A stretch of 64,000 bases of DNA, taken from positions 7,601,001 to 7,665,000 of the forward strand of contig NC_092611.1 of the NCBI RefSeq assembly GCF_047663525.1, read 5' to 3'. Positions 11,707 through 26,200 of the stretch are shown piece by piece. The stretch is from Anas platyrhynchos (taxonomy: Eukaryota > Chordata > Aves > Anseriformes > Anatidae). The translations under genes and the position numbers were made by a program. Within the stretch, counting starts at the first letter, position 1. The number at the start of each line of letters is the position of its first letter. A model generated the notes under the pieces. The model saw only the letters and a program-made list of their open reading frames with translations. It was not told the DNA's origin and made no database searches.

Positions 11707-14700
11707 CTGCAATCAAACACAGCAGGGTTCAAATGCCACAAGAACAGAAACACTCCTATTTTTGCCAGACTGAATTGCTGCTGCGATGAGCAGTTGCGCA
11801 CTGAAGTTGCAAGTCACCAATGCACAGTTGTCAAGCAGTTTGAGCAAGGTACAGGGTTTTCTGAGTTCTGTGCAACACAACTTGGTGGATTGAATTCATT
11901 ACTGCTCTGCAGAGCTATCAGCCAAACAGATTTATAATACATGTGCACATGACTGGTTCTTTCTGTGTGGCTTTGAGGTCTGTGGACCAAATGCCAAGTG
12001 TCAGTGCAAAAGAGTTCAGACAGCACTGTCTGCTCTGCAATCTTTACTCATAATGACAAATTACCTCAACAGGACTAGCTGAGACCAGTTCATCAGTTTA
12101 ACATATGTGGGTAGTGAAAGAAGTGCAAGAACTGGGCCCAGAGCGAGAAAAATCATGCATGAAAAGGTGATAGAGGAGGCTCAGATTTAAAAATAAAAAG
12201 GTATGTGAGATTTGAAAGCAAAAGAGAACAAGAAAAAGGGAAGGGAATAAATCAGCAAAGAATACCTTCTTGCTGTCCAAATAGGCAACCTGACTGTCAG
12301 CCAGTGTAATCAGCTACTGGATGGATTATAGAGATGCCTGCTTAACAGCACATAGATGTCATATGAGGGCAGGCAGTCCTTGGCAAACAGAAATAAGGAT
12401 GGAACAAGGCGAGGGGGTTCTTCAAGGGCAGGAGGAGCTAAAACTCCTTCCTGGAAATATCTTTTTCCAGCACTTTCCTTCTCGAGGTTAAGCTCAATTG
12501 GCTACAGTCCAACCTCCGCTTAGAGGAGTGAGTGCAGACCTCACACACATGTAACAGATGAATTTAAAGAACATGCATCAGCATTCTTGGTACGCCCGTC
12601 CAGGGGTGAGGCTTTTCAACTCTGCACCCAGAAGCTCAGGGGATTTTTCTCCCTGAGCTAAATCCAGAAGCACAGTTGTTCAAAAGACTCAAGGAGGACT
12701 GTGAGAACCTGCCTGCCTCATAGTGTTCCCAACAGGAAAAAGCAATTTAAAAGAAAAATCAAACCTCTCAGAACCATAAGGGCTGAGTTTAATCCTGGAG
12801 AGAACTATATAACTGCTTGAAAATGCTGAAATTGTAAGCAAGAGAATAATTAATACTAAATTGCATTTAATGTAATTTTATTTTGTTTTATGCTAATCTG
12901 TCCTGGGAAAAATATCTTTTTTTTTTTTTTTCTCTCTATTTTGTTTTCTGGAAAGTCTTCACAAGTATTATTCTCACAGTAACAAAAAATTGTCAGTGAT
13001 ATTTCAGGGAGGCTTTACAAGTTTTTTAGAACAACCTTTCACGACTGTTACTTAAAACATCTCAGTTACTTAACTGAGTGAAAAGAGACATTACTGTGGA
13101 TCATGCTGGGTGTATGTGAAACTGAAAGAAGGGAGGGTAGGAGGTGGGGGATTAAATGAAAGGCGTTACCTGATTTCATTTGGGGCCTCCTCTTCCTCAT
13201 ATCTCTTCTTTTCTTTCCTCCTTATTGTCAGCCTCACCACCAGGAAAAGGAGGGCAAGTCCCACCACCACGCCACAAACTGCTCCAGCAATCATACCAAT
13301 ATTTTGAGCTTCTGTTGTCCAGAAAATAAATGTGTTAGCTGGTAAACTCCCAGCAGGAGTCATACGGTCAGATTCTAGTCCACACTGGGAATTACACCAT
13401 CGTGTGTAAATCAGAACAGCATGTAATAAATTCGACTACTTCTTTTGGTGTCACCATGCAGAAATTGAACCAATTTATCTTAAAGCGCTTATTTCTGAAC
13501 CTGAGCCAAGACTGAGAAAAGCATTCACCTCCAGAAGGGTGAGATCACAAGAGCTATGCCTGCAGCTGTGGGTCAGAATTGAAACGGGGAGGAGAAATCC
13601 TCACATAAGAGCCCAGAACCACACAAAGCACAGAGGTAGACAGGACAACCCACATCCAAAAAATAAGTACCAAGCAGTTTTGCAGAGGCAGAAGAGTGTT
13701 TGAACTACAAATACTTCCCCATGAGGTACAGATATTTCCCCATAAGGATTTTTTCCCCTTCAACTCACCCTGAAATGATTACAATCTACTTGCAGAATGA
13801 ATTACTCAATTGGAAAAAAAGTGACCTGAGGATGACAAAGAGGAAGGGAGAAAGGAAGACCGTACTGTGCAAATGCAAGGCATTTTTCATCCATAATAAT
13901 AAAGTTAATGAGAGAACACTTCCTAATGTCTATGAGCCCTTGGCTGAACCTGTATGAAACTTCATTTCAGTGTTAGGTTGGGTTTGGCTGAAAGTTGTTT
14001 CCTTCAGGCTTGTCCCGGTGGAGGGTTTAGCAAATCAAAATGAGGTTTCAAACCAATCCAATTGGTATAAAAGCTGCCAGCACGCTTTTACATCAGAGGG
14101 GAAGTAAAATGCCTGAGGGGAACAGGTTTTCTCTGCTACATGACCATATTCCAGTTATTTCAGGCCTGGTTGGGCAGACAAATTCCAAAGCTAAGGATCT
14201 CCACAGAAGAGACCTCTCTATTAGCAGCCTTTTATCACAACAAGGCCATCTCTTGCTGATCTCCCCCAAGTGCTGCACATAAAAACCTGCTAACCTGTAT
14301 TGTTTTATTGTTTGTACTTGCTGTCAGTGTTGGTGCCACGCTCCACCCTTTTTATTGCATGCATATGCAAAGACACAGGTACCTAGACACATACACACCC
14401 TCGATGTGGTTAATCAGGTAGATCATTTATTTTAATCTCTGATATTTTGGCCGGAATTTATTACTCCTGGATTAAAATCAAACTGTGTCAAAAAGTTGCT
14501 TTTTAATTTACATTTTACTTTAGTGTCTTTAGTTTACTGTCTCAAGTCCAACAAACATTTAATTTGGAATTTGAATGAGGGACTACTCACAGAGATTTTA
14601 TATCTGACAGTAATCTCATGCAGTCATTACACCCAGAAATAACTAAAAGCTCTAAAAGCTGAAGATTCAGCAAACCCACTCACCTTTTCTTCCCCCCCAA

Positions 14701-17233
14701 TATTCTATTAGTCATTCTCAAAACTCAGATTTTCTAACAGACCAAAACAGCTGAGCCCAAATAACATATTTACCACTCTAGGTTATAAGGACTGCTGAGC
14801 AAAACAGAAACGTAGTAAGAACTGTTGCATGTGATTCAAGTACAAAAGGGCAAAGGTGTGGCAGAGTTCATCAGCTGAAATAGGACAGCTGAGAAGCTGC
14901 ACTGCTCATGTGGTAGGGAGAATATTAGTTATGTGCCAATACTCACGCTGCACTGTCACCTGTACAACACAGCTTTCTTGTCCAGCCTCATTGGTGGCAA
15001 TACATTGGTATAACCCTGTACTCATCTGGGTAAGATTCTTCAGTAAGACTTGCCCGGGATTAGAAATGTCTGAAACAGGAAAAACAACACCAGGATTAAC
15101 CAAAAAAGACTAAGTGACTATACGGGTGGATGGAACACAGCAGAACTCATTGAACCTCCAGATCAAATCAGCTCAAGAGCAATGACATCTCAAGAAAGCT
15201 CCTTGTCAACCTTTTGCAAAACACTACAGCTCAGACTTCCTTGTGCAGGGTGGAGCATGCCACAGCATCCAGCTGTAGCGGTGAGGAGCACTGATACACC
15301 ATTGTTGTCACTGCTGGCAAGGGATCCCCAGTTAAAAGGCATGACTGTGCATGTGGGTGGTTATCTGGCTTTGAGCACACGGAGAGCTCCAAGAGGAAAT
15401 GACCTGACTTACTGACTCTCGATGTGGGCGGCAGATGTTCAGCTCTCTCGTCCTCTTCATTTATGCGCTGCCATCGGTAGGAGATGGGGGCAGTGCCAGA
15501 GGATGAGCGGCACTGCAGGGACAGGTCTTTTCCTTCTGACAGCTCCCCTTCTAGCCAGCATTTGGGCTTGGAAGGCTTCTCTATAAGAAAGAAAACACAG
15601 GTCATGCACACACAGCAGACTGTTTTCTCGGTGGAATCCCCCCCCCCCCTTTTTTTTTTTTTTTTTTTTTGGCAAGAGGACGCATTTAAGCAGCTTCCAA
15701 AAGCTGCCTTCTCTGGAAAGCATTGGGGAATTACACCACTGATACTTGTTCGTGGACTTCAACTGCAACCTTGTGCAACTTCATAGTCTAAAAAGTAGAG
15801 CTGGCTGGCTCAGACATAGAAATTACGGGGAAATTATGAGGAAGTCTGCCTCATGGATGCTTGCACCAGTGGAGCTGTAACACCACATTTCTCTCCTAGG
15901 TACTATTTAGAGAACTTCCTCCCCTCCCCTTTCTTTGCCATTTCTTCCTTTTCCCCACAGCATCTGGCAGGCCACAAGCAGGGCTTCCATGGAATGATAG
16001 CATAAATGCCAAATGCCAACTGGTAAACTGGAATCAAGGGAGAGAAGTGCTAACCACAGCAGTTTATTCATCACCCTCATGACCTGGATCAGTCTGGGGT
16101 CCTCGGACATGAACCCCGAGTCCTCAGCAGGAGACTAGACAGAGTGATCACCACTAGGAAATCATTCTAGTTTGTGCGATGAGATCATAGAGGTAATTCG
16201 GAAAGAACAGTTCATGTGATTTTGCAAGTGTGTACACTTACCTCAAAACAGCTCTCTGGGCTCTTCCTGTGTGCTGTCCTTTGCCAAAAAAAATGCAAAG
16301 GTTGATATGGAGCTAGACAGTGAAACCTGATCATGAGAAGTCTGTGTGTATTTATACTCCACTGAAATAAATCTCTCTTCAGGAAATGAGCCTAGTGTTT
16401 TTTTCCCCTTTGGAAAAACAATAAGATGATCTTACCTACAACCTTCAGGGTGATGCGAACCCATTCATACTGCCCAGCTTTTTTGACCTTACATATGTAA
16501 TTCCCTGCATCACTGGACTGCAGGGATATGATCTGTAAGGATGCATCTCCAGCACGGAAGTTGGAAGTGAATGAAACACGGCCTTTCTGCTCCTCGTTGA
16601 GGTCATCATAAACGCGGCCTCCAGAGTAAGTGATCACCTGTGGGGCAGAGACAGTCACTGATCAGCCACTTGGAATTTTACTTTCATATGGAACAACAAA
16701 ACAAAGCGTTTCCAGAAACCGCAGACTAAGGTTCTGCATGGCTAAGGGACTTACCTAGGGTCACACGGGAAACCTATGGCAAGACAGAAAATTAAACCTG
16801 GATTTCAAGTCTGAGACTGAGACAAACTGTATTTACACTGAAGGTTCATATTTGAGCATTTATACTAGCATCAAAATAGACACAAGCTTATGCCACAATA
16901 TGTAAATGTATTCTCTAATCTTAGCTAGATTCAGCTAGCTAATTTAAGTTAACACAGACTTGATTTTTTTTAAATACTAAACTACTTTTTTTTTTTTTCC
17001 TGAAACTAAGGTTTTAATACCTGTACCTATAAAATCAAAAGCCAATTCCAAAAACCTGAAGGGTAATTTTGAGGCTTATCCAGAAATGACTGATTAAATA
17101 ACAGTGTTGATTTAAAGAAAGCCCAGATAGAAAATCAATACCCACTCCAATATATGATCAATGAATACAATGAATATCAAATAACTTTTATACATTTTAA
17201 ATCTCTTTAAATAGTTTTTTTCTCTCTCTCTCT

Positions 17234-17273
<40 letters not shown>

Positions 17274-20200
17274 TGCTGCTTACTTCCTCAGTATAAATAG
17301 CAAAGAAAATCACAAGTCTCTTTAAATGAATGTCTGCTGCTGATGTCAACATGGAAACAAGGCAGTTTTCCCACCAGGTGCTGATCATGGATGCACCTAC
17401 CGCTTTTTGCACCGTTTCAGAAATGTGCAGCAGCCACTCAATATCCAGGCTCCCTTGCTCCAGGAGGCCCAGGCGGTGGTGACAGGGCAAAGTCACGTTT
17501 TCTTCAGCCACTCTCTTAAATTCAGTCTGAGCCTCAGCCAGCCAAACAGAACAGGAAGCTGAAAGAGATGCTGGTGGTCAGAGGCCAAAAATAAGGGTTC
17601 TTCATCATTTGCTTCATAGCATCAAAGCAAGCCCAACAGCTTGGCTTCCTGGATAGATTGCAGCTGATTAAAGGGGACATCTATCCATACATAGGGAGTT
17701 AGTTTCACACCAATATTTAAGCATGAAGAACAGATGGCTTTGCACTCCAGAGCTGCAAACGCTCAAGTCACAGAAACTTTTGCTAATATATCCACCTACA
17801 TCCTCCGTGCACTCAAAATTGCAGATTGCCTCCTTGGTTTTGCCCTCTCCTTTTATTCCCTTGTTTTGTAAGTGACGTTTTAGCCTGAAAGACCTTTGGA
17901 GTCCATAGATTTATTCCTACATCAGCCTGATGATGCTTAGAGTCTCTTTCCTAAAACTGAATGTTTCTGCATGCAATTCAGCTCTGGAAACAAGAAAACA
18001 GCCTGGCAACCTTACAAAAGCATGGTGCGAGTAGAATAGCGAAGTCTCTTTGAACAGCAACATCAAACAACCCAACCAAGCACCAGAAGTCATCAAAAAC
18101 GGTTTGTCAGGAAAAAAGAAGTTGCCAAGACGAACCACTAGATGGAAGCTGCGTCCTTTCAACGTTCACAAGGAAAAACCCCAAACACAAGCTAACGCCC
18201 TGAAGCCAAAGCCAGCAGATGGCGCATCCCATAAAAGTGTAATTTTCAACCAGCACCGCTTAAATCATAGCGAAATTCGCAGTTTCTGTCCCGGTTTCCT
18301 TCCGTATTGCAGCCCTGCTAGAACTAAACTGAATCAGAGGGCTGATTCTTTGCTTTATAGATCTCCAGATCTATAGATACCAGAGCCCAGACAATACACG
18401 GGCTCTGGTAAGCTCAGTTTCGATTAAAACCAGCCCAAAAAAAGATCAGAGGTATGGAAAGGAAAACCTGTGTGCTTAGATTTTCAGATTAGACTCTCAG
18501 ATTTGCTACAAAACCAAATGAAAATGTTTGCAAGCGAGCTTTCACGTGGCTTTGTGGCATGAATGCCATTTGCCTTCTGTGTTGAATCTTCAGAGTGCAG
18601 CTGGGTTGTTCTTAAGTTTTGCTGTGCAAGAAGAAAGCCCCCAAACATTTTTATTTTATTTTTTTTCCCCTGTGAAAAGAAGCAAGCTGAAATCTCTCAA
18701 TTTTTAGACCAATTACCATGAAACAGATTAAAACAGTGAGAGCTGGCAGCAGGAGGAAGATACGTCACACGTGTATTGAACACACAACCCCATGATTACA
18801 TAGCAAGATTACTGGCAGGAGCTTGAGAAGCTGTAGTTACGTAGGCTAAATTTATTCCTGCATTTGCATTAAAACACTGGGAGACTTTAACCTTAAAAAA
18901 AAAAAGGAAAAGTGACATCAAGTGACATTGTCTTAGCTTTCTCTGTTACTCTGTTTATTCTGAACAGAATTACCCACCCTGTTCCCACTCCTGTTTTCAG
19001 ACCATGACCATCCCTCAGCTCCCAATATTCAGTCAATGCTTGTCGAGCACTTGTATAGAAGGTATCTGCTACACGCACACATGTACAAAAACCAAAAACA
19101 CTTTGAAATATCAGACAGGTAGAGTCTTGCAAAGGATCAAACACTCCGCTCTGCACAGATCTCTGCATGAATTGATGAGCATGAAAGCTCCTTTTCAGTC
19201 ACATTAGCTGCTTTCTTTAAAGGGAAAATTAATCCACTTTATCACTGGATTCACTAGTCCCAAAGCTCCATCTGCCAAATACAATTATACCTTCTGCCTA
19301 AGACAAATGCCTGCTCTCTCCTGCAGCCACATTGCTGCGGGCTGCCTTCATTAACACGCTGATACTCACTAGATGGCTGATCAATAAGTTTAATTAAAGC
19401 GCAACAGTAGCGAGCATTCACATCACATTTGCAGCAGCTTCAGAGTGCAATGCCAGCAGAGCACTGAGATTTTGTATACATATCACGGGGTATTCTAGAT
19501 TTTAAGACGCAGTTTTACGTTAGAAACTCTGATTGGGATTAAAAATTGCTTTTTGATGGAGTATATTTGTATCACTTTCCTTCATCACTGCCTTGGATAG
19601 ACTTTTTAGGAGGGCACCTTGGTCTATTCTTGTTGCCCCCAGCAAGCAGGCTCTGAATTTCAAGAGTCCTTCACCTGTAAACTCATCTTCTATAGAGGAG
19701 TAAGATCAGGGAGCCATCTAGCAAGAAAGCATCTGCAAATTCCTAAAGCACCTAAGGCCTTTTCAATGGTACATTCACCATCAGGTACTTGGAAGCTGAT
19801 TCACCATGCAACTGCAGGCTGTATTCATATGAACTGAATACCAGAGCATCACACAGGTTTTGTGCTCCCTTTTCCATGACATAGCTGTCTTTCTTATTCA
19901 AAAAAAATCCCTTTGGTCCTTATTGGTTCTTTAAGTCTACAAATTCTAAAGGAAGCCTGCAGGTGCTCTAGACAAAACCTTCACTTTCTCTTTCCAGTCA
20001 CCTATACCTGCACAAAGACAAAAGGAAGCTCAAAATACAGCTTCCTAGAAGTACTCAGAGGATGCTGGTTATCAAAATTACCTGTTTAAAATCTGAAGAG
20101 AGCTTGAAGCAAACAGCTCACATGCTTTCCTCATGCTTTTTTGTCTCACTGTGGCAATAAGTGAGACAATCACACAGAAACAAAAATTTGCCTTTAGACA

Positions 20201-23200
20201 TGAGCTGGAATTTGTCTTTGAAATGGAAAGGAACTAGAGACCATGTCTGAGCAGCAATCTAGTTACTTTGAGTTATTATTCACAGAATAAATGCTATCTG
20301 AGGTTCTCTCATTTATCTGCAGATGAGACCCAGCAAGAACAGCTCAAAGAAATGGGAGTTTGCAGATAGCATTTGGTTATTTTCCAGCCTAAATTGTTTA
20401 AATGAGGAATTCCTTATGGGCAACCCTTCATAGCAGCAAACAGCCCTGCATGCTGGCCAAAGCACACATCAGTGGGTTTGAGCAAGCAGCTTGCTCTGGG
20501 CAAGCCTTTTGCTGTGCTGGGTGGGTGCAGAGGGCTCCAGACCTTGCCCCTTACCCAGCTCCAGAAAGGCAGAGCACATTCTGGGTGAGGCCTTTTGTGC
20601 TGGCTGCAGCAGATGGCAGTAGATTAAGACAAGATTTTCTCAAATGTCAGACCCCCGGGTCTCGCTCAGTAATGAAATATGTATGCAGGCTCCACAGTTC
20701 TTACCCAAAAAACCTCTTCCCCTTCCACATCCTGTGTGGGGCTCTTTGCCACAAGTCATTCAGCAATTTACTCAGCCTGCGTCCCACGACTCCAAGGGAG
20801 GTCGGTTTGTTTCTGTGGAGCAGGAGCCCTAAACCCATTGCAAAGCAGTGGCTCACGGGCCTGAAAAAAGCCTTGGGTGCGGTGCCAGGCTTGCTGACAC
20901 ACTGCAGCATTCTCTCTTTGGGGGAGGAGACCTTTGTAATGCCTTAACACTTGCACAATTGTTCAAGAAGACAATAGCTCTGGCACCCAGTAGAGAAGAG
21001 AGAAAGATTTGTCATTTATCCCTCGTTAATGCTTCAAATCCAAGGAATACAGAGCAGCAAGTATTTTAAACAATAACAAGCAAACGCACCTAAGAGAACA
21101 ATACAGACAGTACAGCACCAGATTTCAGGATACGGACAGATCCAGCCAGCCAGGGCACACAGGCAGAGTTTAGCCATCAATACCAGGCCCTTCTGCCTTG
21201 CATTCTCAGAGTCAACAAAATAAAAATGAGGACAGTAGTCCAAGTACTTCCCAGAACTCATATAAACACTTAAGTGACAGAATTTTAAGTGCACTGCAGA
21301 TACTACGTGAAGGTTTCAATTTCCCGAAAAGCCTGCCTTTTGGAGTGGACTTAGAGAGAAGGAACCATCCCCAGTGCAATCACAACAAAATACTCATCAC
21401 AACTGGGAGTTGTCAGACCTCAGTTTTCCCAAAGAAGTGTTTTCATGAATCCCAATCAAGATCACACATGCTTTCACATATATTATTATAAAGCTCAGTT
21501 TTATTTTCATGGCCATGCAATACCAAGAACACGTATATATCGACACTAATACACATACTGAGAACATTAAATACACACATCTATAAATGCACAAGAATAA
21601 ATGCAGAGAGCAGATTGAAAATGTTATGCTGACATTTTTAGGCAAATTCACGTGCTAAAAGCTAAAGAGCTTCCAGATTTAAATCTTTCATTAGCTTCAG
21701 AAAGCAACTTGAATTAGGGAGTCATGCTAAATATATTCAATACTTCTAAAAAGTAAAAAGCTGTATTGTATACTTGTCTGCTACAGTTAGAAGGAATAGC
21801 TTACAAAAATCCAAAGAATTGTAATACAAGAAATCCATAGTGACACCTCGCAAACCTGGCCCAAACCATAACCAAACCAAGATCATTTGGGATATCAATG
21901 TCAAAAACGGGGCCCCAGGGGCTTCCCTTGTGAAGCTAAACTTTTCAGCTAAACTTTAAAGATTTTTTTGAAAGTTTATTTTGTTTCTTACGGAAAATTA
22001 CATTTTCAGCAGCCTATTCCAGGCAGTAATGTCCGAGAAGTAGAAACACAACCTGTAATTTCCCTGTGACTTGAGGCATCCTGGGCTAGGAGGAGATGAA
22101 GTGGATTCCTGAAGCTTCAGGGCTCATTTGGAAAAGTTAGGGTCACCAATTCAAGTTAGTGAAGTGACGTGTAAATACTTGTTTAAATTAAGCAAAGTTT
22201 TATAGAAGTGCTTTACTAAATGCAAACCTTAATAAAAGATGTTTAACGTGGATTGTCCTAGGCCAGTCACCTAGCCTAACCCCATTTTGGAAACTTCAGC
22301 CTTGAAGGTCAAAACACAAGCACCTTTCCAAATAAATCCATGACGTAGCTTACATTTTTATATTCCTCCAGTACAATAAGCTAGCAAATTGTAAGAAATT
22401 TCAAAAATAATCTGACAAGTAGCAAAGCAGGAGACCTCACAACACCATATCTACCACTCATGCTCCAAGCATTTATTTATACACTTGATTTTTATTCTGC
22501 CACTTACATTTTCCATTTGTTATGGAAATTTATTATGGAAATATTTATTTCAATTTATTTATGGTCAATATTGCCCATCTCAGTTTTAACAGTGCTGTTT
22601 GCATCTGGATCTTAATTCTATGGGGTACTGTGCACAAGGTTAAAAACGTGCATTTGGAGGCATTCTTTGCAGTAGAGAAGCAGGTGAAGAAATTAATAAT
22701 TTTGGTAGCCTGTCAAGTCCTCTTGGGGATGCTCTCAAATGAATTATTTTCACACCTCAGTGCAATCCCACTGCCTGATGATGGGGAAGGTTTGGTCTTG
22801 CAGTGCTCTGAATAACACATTCTTCTCAAAATCCAGGGTTGCTGTTAGAAAACCACCTTGGTGTGTCCAACAATCCCACGCTCAGCTAGACCTGCAGGCT
22901 GAACTGCTTGTAGAAGTATACTTCATTTAGACCATTTTGACTAAAATGAATAAAAAATTTCTACTTAAACAGTTTAAATTAGTCCACACTCCAAAGAGTA
23001 AGTGTCCACTGTATTATTCAGACAGGTAACGTTTCTCTAGCTGAATAACCCCATACATTTGACTCGCTTATTGACAGGCTTAATACATGCAATCCACTCA
23101 AGCGAGTATTTAAAGAGAGTATCTGTCTAAACAATATATACACAAGAGTAATGTTTGAGAGTTAAAAAACAGCTCAGCCTGACATGGTGCAACTTCGAAC

Positions 23201-26200
23201 CACTCCTTCATGCCAGGAATTTAAGACTTCACATCTGTTAGATCTTACTGCAGTCTTGTAAGAATTTATTTACTGAGCTTCTTCATGGAAAAGCAAAAGT
23301 CTGCCCTCGCTCCATCTAGTGCTCTCGCGAGTGCTAATGAACAAGATCTGAGCATTTGGTAACAAACAAATTTAGTATTTTACATGCTTCAATAGGAGGC
23401 TGACTACAGAATTCTTTGTGGCCAAAAAACTACATCTGAAGTAAAATTTAAGAGATGGTTGAGTGATTTTGAAACTCAGATCAGCCAAGTATCAATGACA
23501 CTACAGACACTAGTTCTACTTCTTCTCTGCTGAGAAATGAATCATTTTTTCTTCAAGTTATTACTGATCAGTAGCGATAGGACAGACCTGAACATCATCT
23601 TGCATCTCCCCTTTAAGTTTCCTGTAGTTTCTGCTGTGGACAACCAAAATGGTGAATAGCTACTTCAGTTTGTGACAGAGCTGTAAGAACCCACAAGGTT
23701 GACACCGCACACTCGCCATCAGACCACGCTAGCACTAACAGTTAGTTACCCTGACAGTATTTTAGGCCAAAATAAATACAAAATGGTGTCTTCTTACAGA
23801 CAGCTATTTTGCATTCTTTGTGCAAGGGAGGAAAAGCTGGGGGCGGCTGGAAGTCTCCTAAGGATAATTAACTCAGCCAGGGCTGTGCTCTGGGACATCT
23901 GCTTTCTGTATTCCTTGGCTGGCAGAGACAGAAAGGCCAGGGGTCGCCTTCCCCCTGAGAGCCCAAGTGCTCCAAGTGACCAAGACCTGGCCCCCAGCGC
24001 ATGCTGCCTGCAGCCTGCTCCCCTCAGCCTCCCTTTGATTTCAGGAATTTGGTTGTGAAGTGAAAGCATCTCAAATGAGAAAAATGTGAGCTAGCAGTCA
24101 GTTCCCGCAGGGACAGGCTGGCTGTGTCAAAATGAAGGGGTCGGCCTATCCTCATAGCACTGCAGAGGTCCTCTGTAATTGGAACCACATGCGCTGGGGC
24201 TGAGGTTTGAGGAGGCTGTTAAACAGAAAGCAAAGGCAGCTCCAGCACGCTGCCGAGTTTCCACGGGGGTGACGTGAAGTCTTTGGAATTGAAACCGCTG
24301 CAGAGCTAGGAAGGCCCAAGGAGAAGAGAAAAAGCCGCGTTTCACAAAGCCAGAGCCTCTGATTTTTAGAGGTTTGCAAGGACAAAGCAAAAAGCGCAGG
24401 AGGGGGCGAGAATCGTCCTGGTGATACAGAGGCCAGAAGAAACACTGCTGTGGCGAGCAGTGGTGAGCTGTTGCACCAGCATAGTGGCAGAGCACACCAT
24501 GCGTGCACAGAAATGCCCTAAATGCAGTGTCCATGCTGCCCCTAGTGCCAGTCTGAGGCTGATAAATGAGAGACTCATAGCAGTACAAGTGGCCACATTC
24601 AATCTAAGGAACCTACCTACACATTCCTAGGCGCAAGAGGTAAAATTGTCCCCCAAAAAAGCCAGCAGGAAGCTTGCCTTCAACACCAACACGCAACTGA
24701 GTCCAAACCCTGCAGAGACTCTGGAATACTGGAAAAATGTCAAAGCATTCGGTTAGCTGAGGATCCTCAGAGACAGCCAGCAGCTATGTATGTACTGTGT
24801 CTGTCCTTTTTCTCATTGTATTTTAAAATCAAGTGCAAGTAGGCAGGTCTGGATTTATATCCCTGGAGACCACAGAGAACAGAACAGACTACATCAGAAC
24901 TGCTTCTTCCTATTTAATAGGTCACAAAATGTTTGTACAGAGGGATGTGTGAAGTCCCTTAGCCTCTAGTCCAGGCATTTCATCAGGAAAATGATCCAGG
25001 TGTCTTCTTTTTACAGGAACACAGCTCATCTAAGCCTTTCAGTAATGCAGCTGGTGATTTCCAGCTGCATGGATGAGATCTGTGCAGAGACTGTCAGTAT
25101 GTATCACATCCTCAGGGGGCTGAAGCACCTAAGGCTGTCGGATATTCCCTTTTCCTCAGAGCATCTCTGGGCTGCTTTGAGTACCCTACAAAGGTTTGTG
25201 CTGAGTGTGGTGGAATAGTTCTTTCCCCAAACCCAGCTATGGTTTAAGATTAATGTTAAGTCATCCGTCTTGTCAATGGGCAACATGAGAGCACGAACGG
25301 GTTCCCCAGTCACATTTCAAACCCTTGTGTCTTGAGTCACAGCCCAATCTGAGAAGTACCAGGTTCTGGAATACACCAGAACAGCACAGTTGTTGGAAAA
25401 TACCAGAACTGCCTTATCTGAATCATAGCTAGAATGGAAAAGTACTGACTAATAGTCAATCATCTCATGCTCCTATAAATAATGGTTCTAAGCAAAGAGC
25501 CCCTTGAGCTCTCTGGGATCACAGCAGGCTGTGACCGAGGAACTCCCCCAGAGCTAGGACACCTCGCAGGGCTATCTTCAAGGTTCAGCACCACTGACAA
25601 CTGATGCACAATTACCTCTTAGGGCAGGCTTCAAGATGCAAAGATCATCTGCTGATTAATGCCACGAAAAAAGGGTGAGTAATTCACCAAGGGGAAATCC
25701 TTAGGCACACAACTTGAGAAAGCCCCAATACCCTGCAGCAAGTTTCATGTGAACCTTGCTATTATCAAATCTTTAGGTCGCTGTTTTAGCCATAACTAAT
25801 TTTTGTTAAAATGCTATACTATATCAATAAACCTTAAGAACTTATAGATACTGGAAATCCAATTTATATCACTATATGAAATTCTGTGATTTGAGAGCAA
25901 TGGGTTGTATCAGCTGAGATAACTCAAAGTTTCCTAAAGAGGAGATAAAGATTCCTGATAAAACTACGTCTGTATTAAGGATGCTTTTTTTTGCCCCCTC
26001 TTAGCACCAAAATGTAACAGATTAACCAGAAAGTGCTGAACTGATTGTGTTCCGCTGCTGCTTTTTGTCATAGAACTTGAACATGTTATAAGAATGACAA
26101 GAAAGCTACCAAGAAACCTGGAAGGTACTCACAAGCAAACTTTATCCTTTTCTGCATCTCAGACATTTTCAACAAGTTGGATGTGGTTTTAAGGAAAAGG

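Noticed and set aside
18050..18376. Plus-strand frame of 108 codons over the hairpin cluster
   Set aside because: It runs straight through the inverted repeats and resembles no protein. The structural signal is more convincing than coding.
20402..20947. Plus-strand frame of 181 codons in CLMP intron 1
   Set aside because: Several other long frames overlap it on both strands, no motif is recognisable, and it probably reflects local composition.
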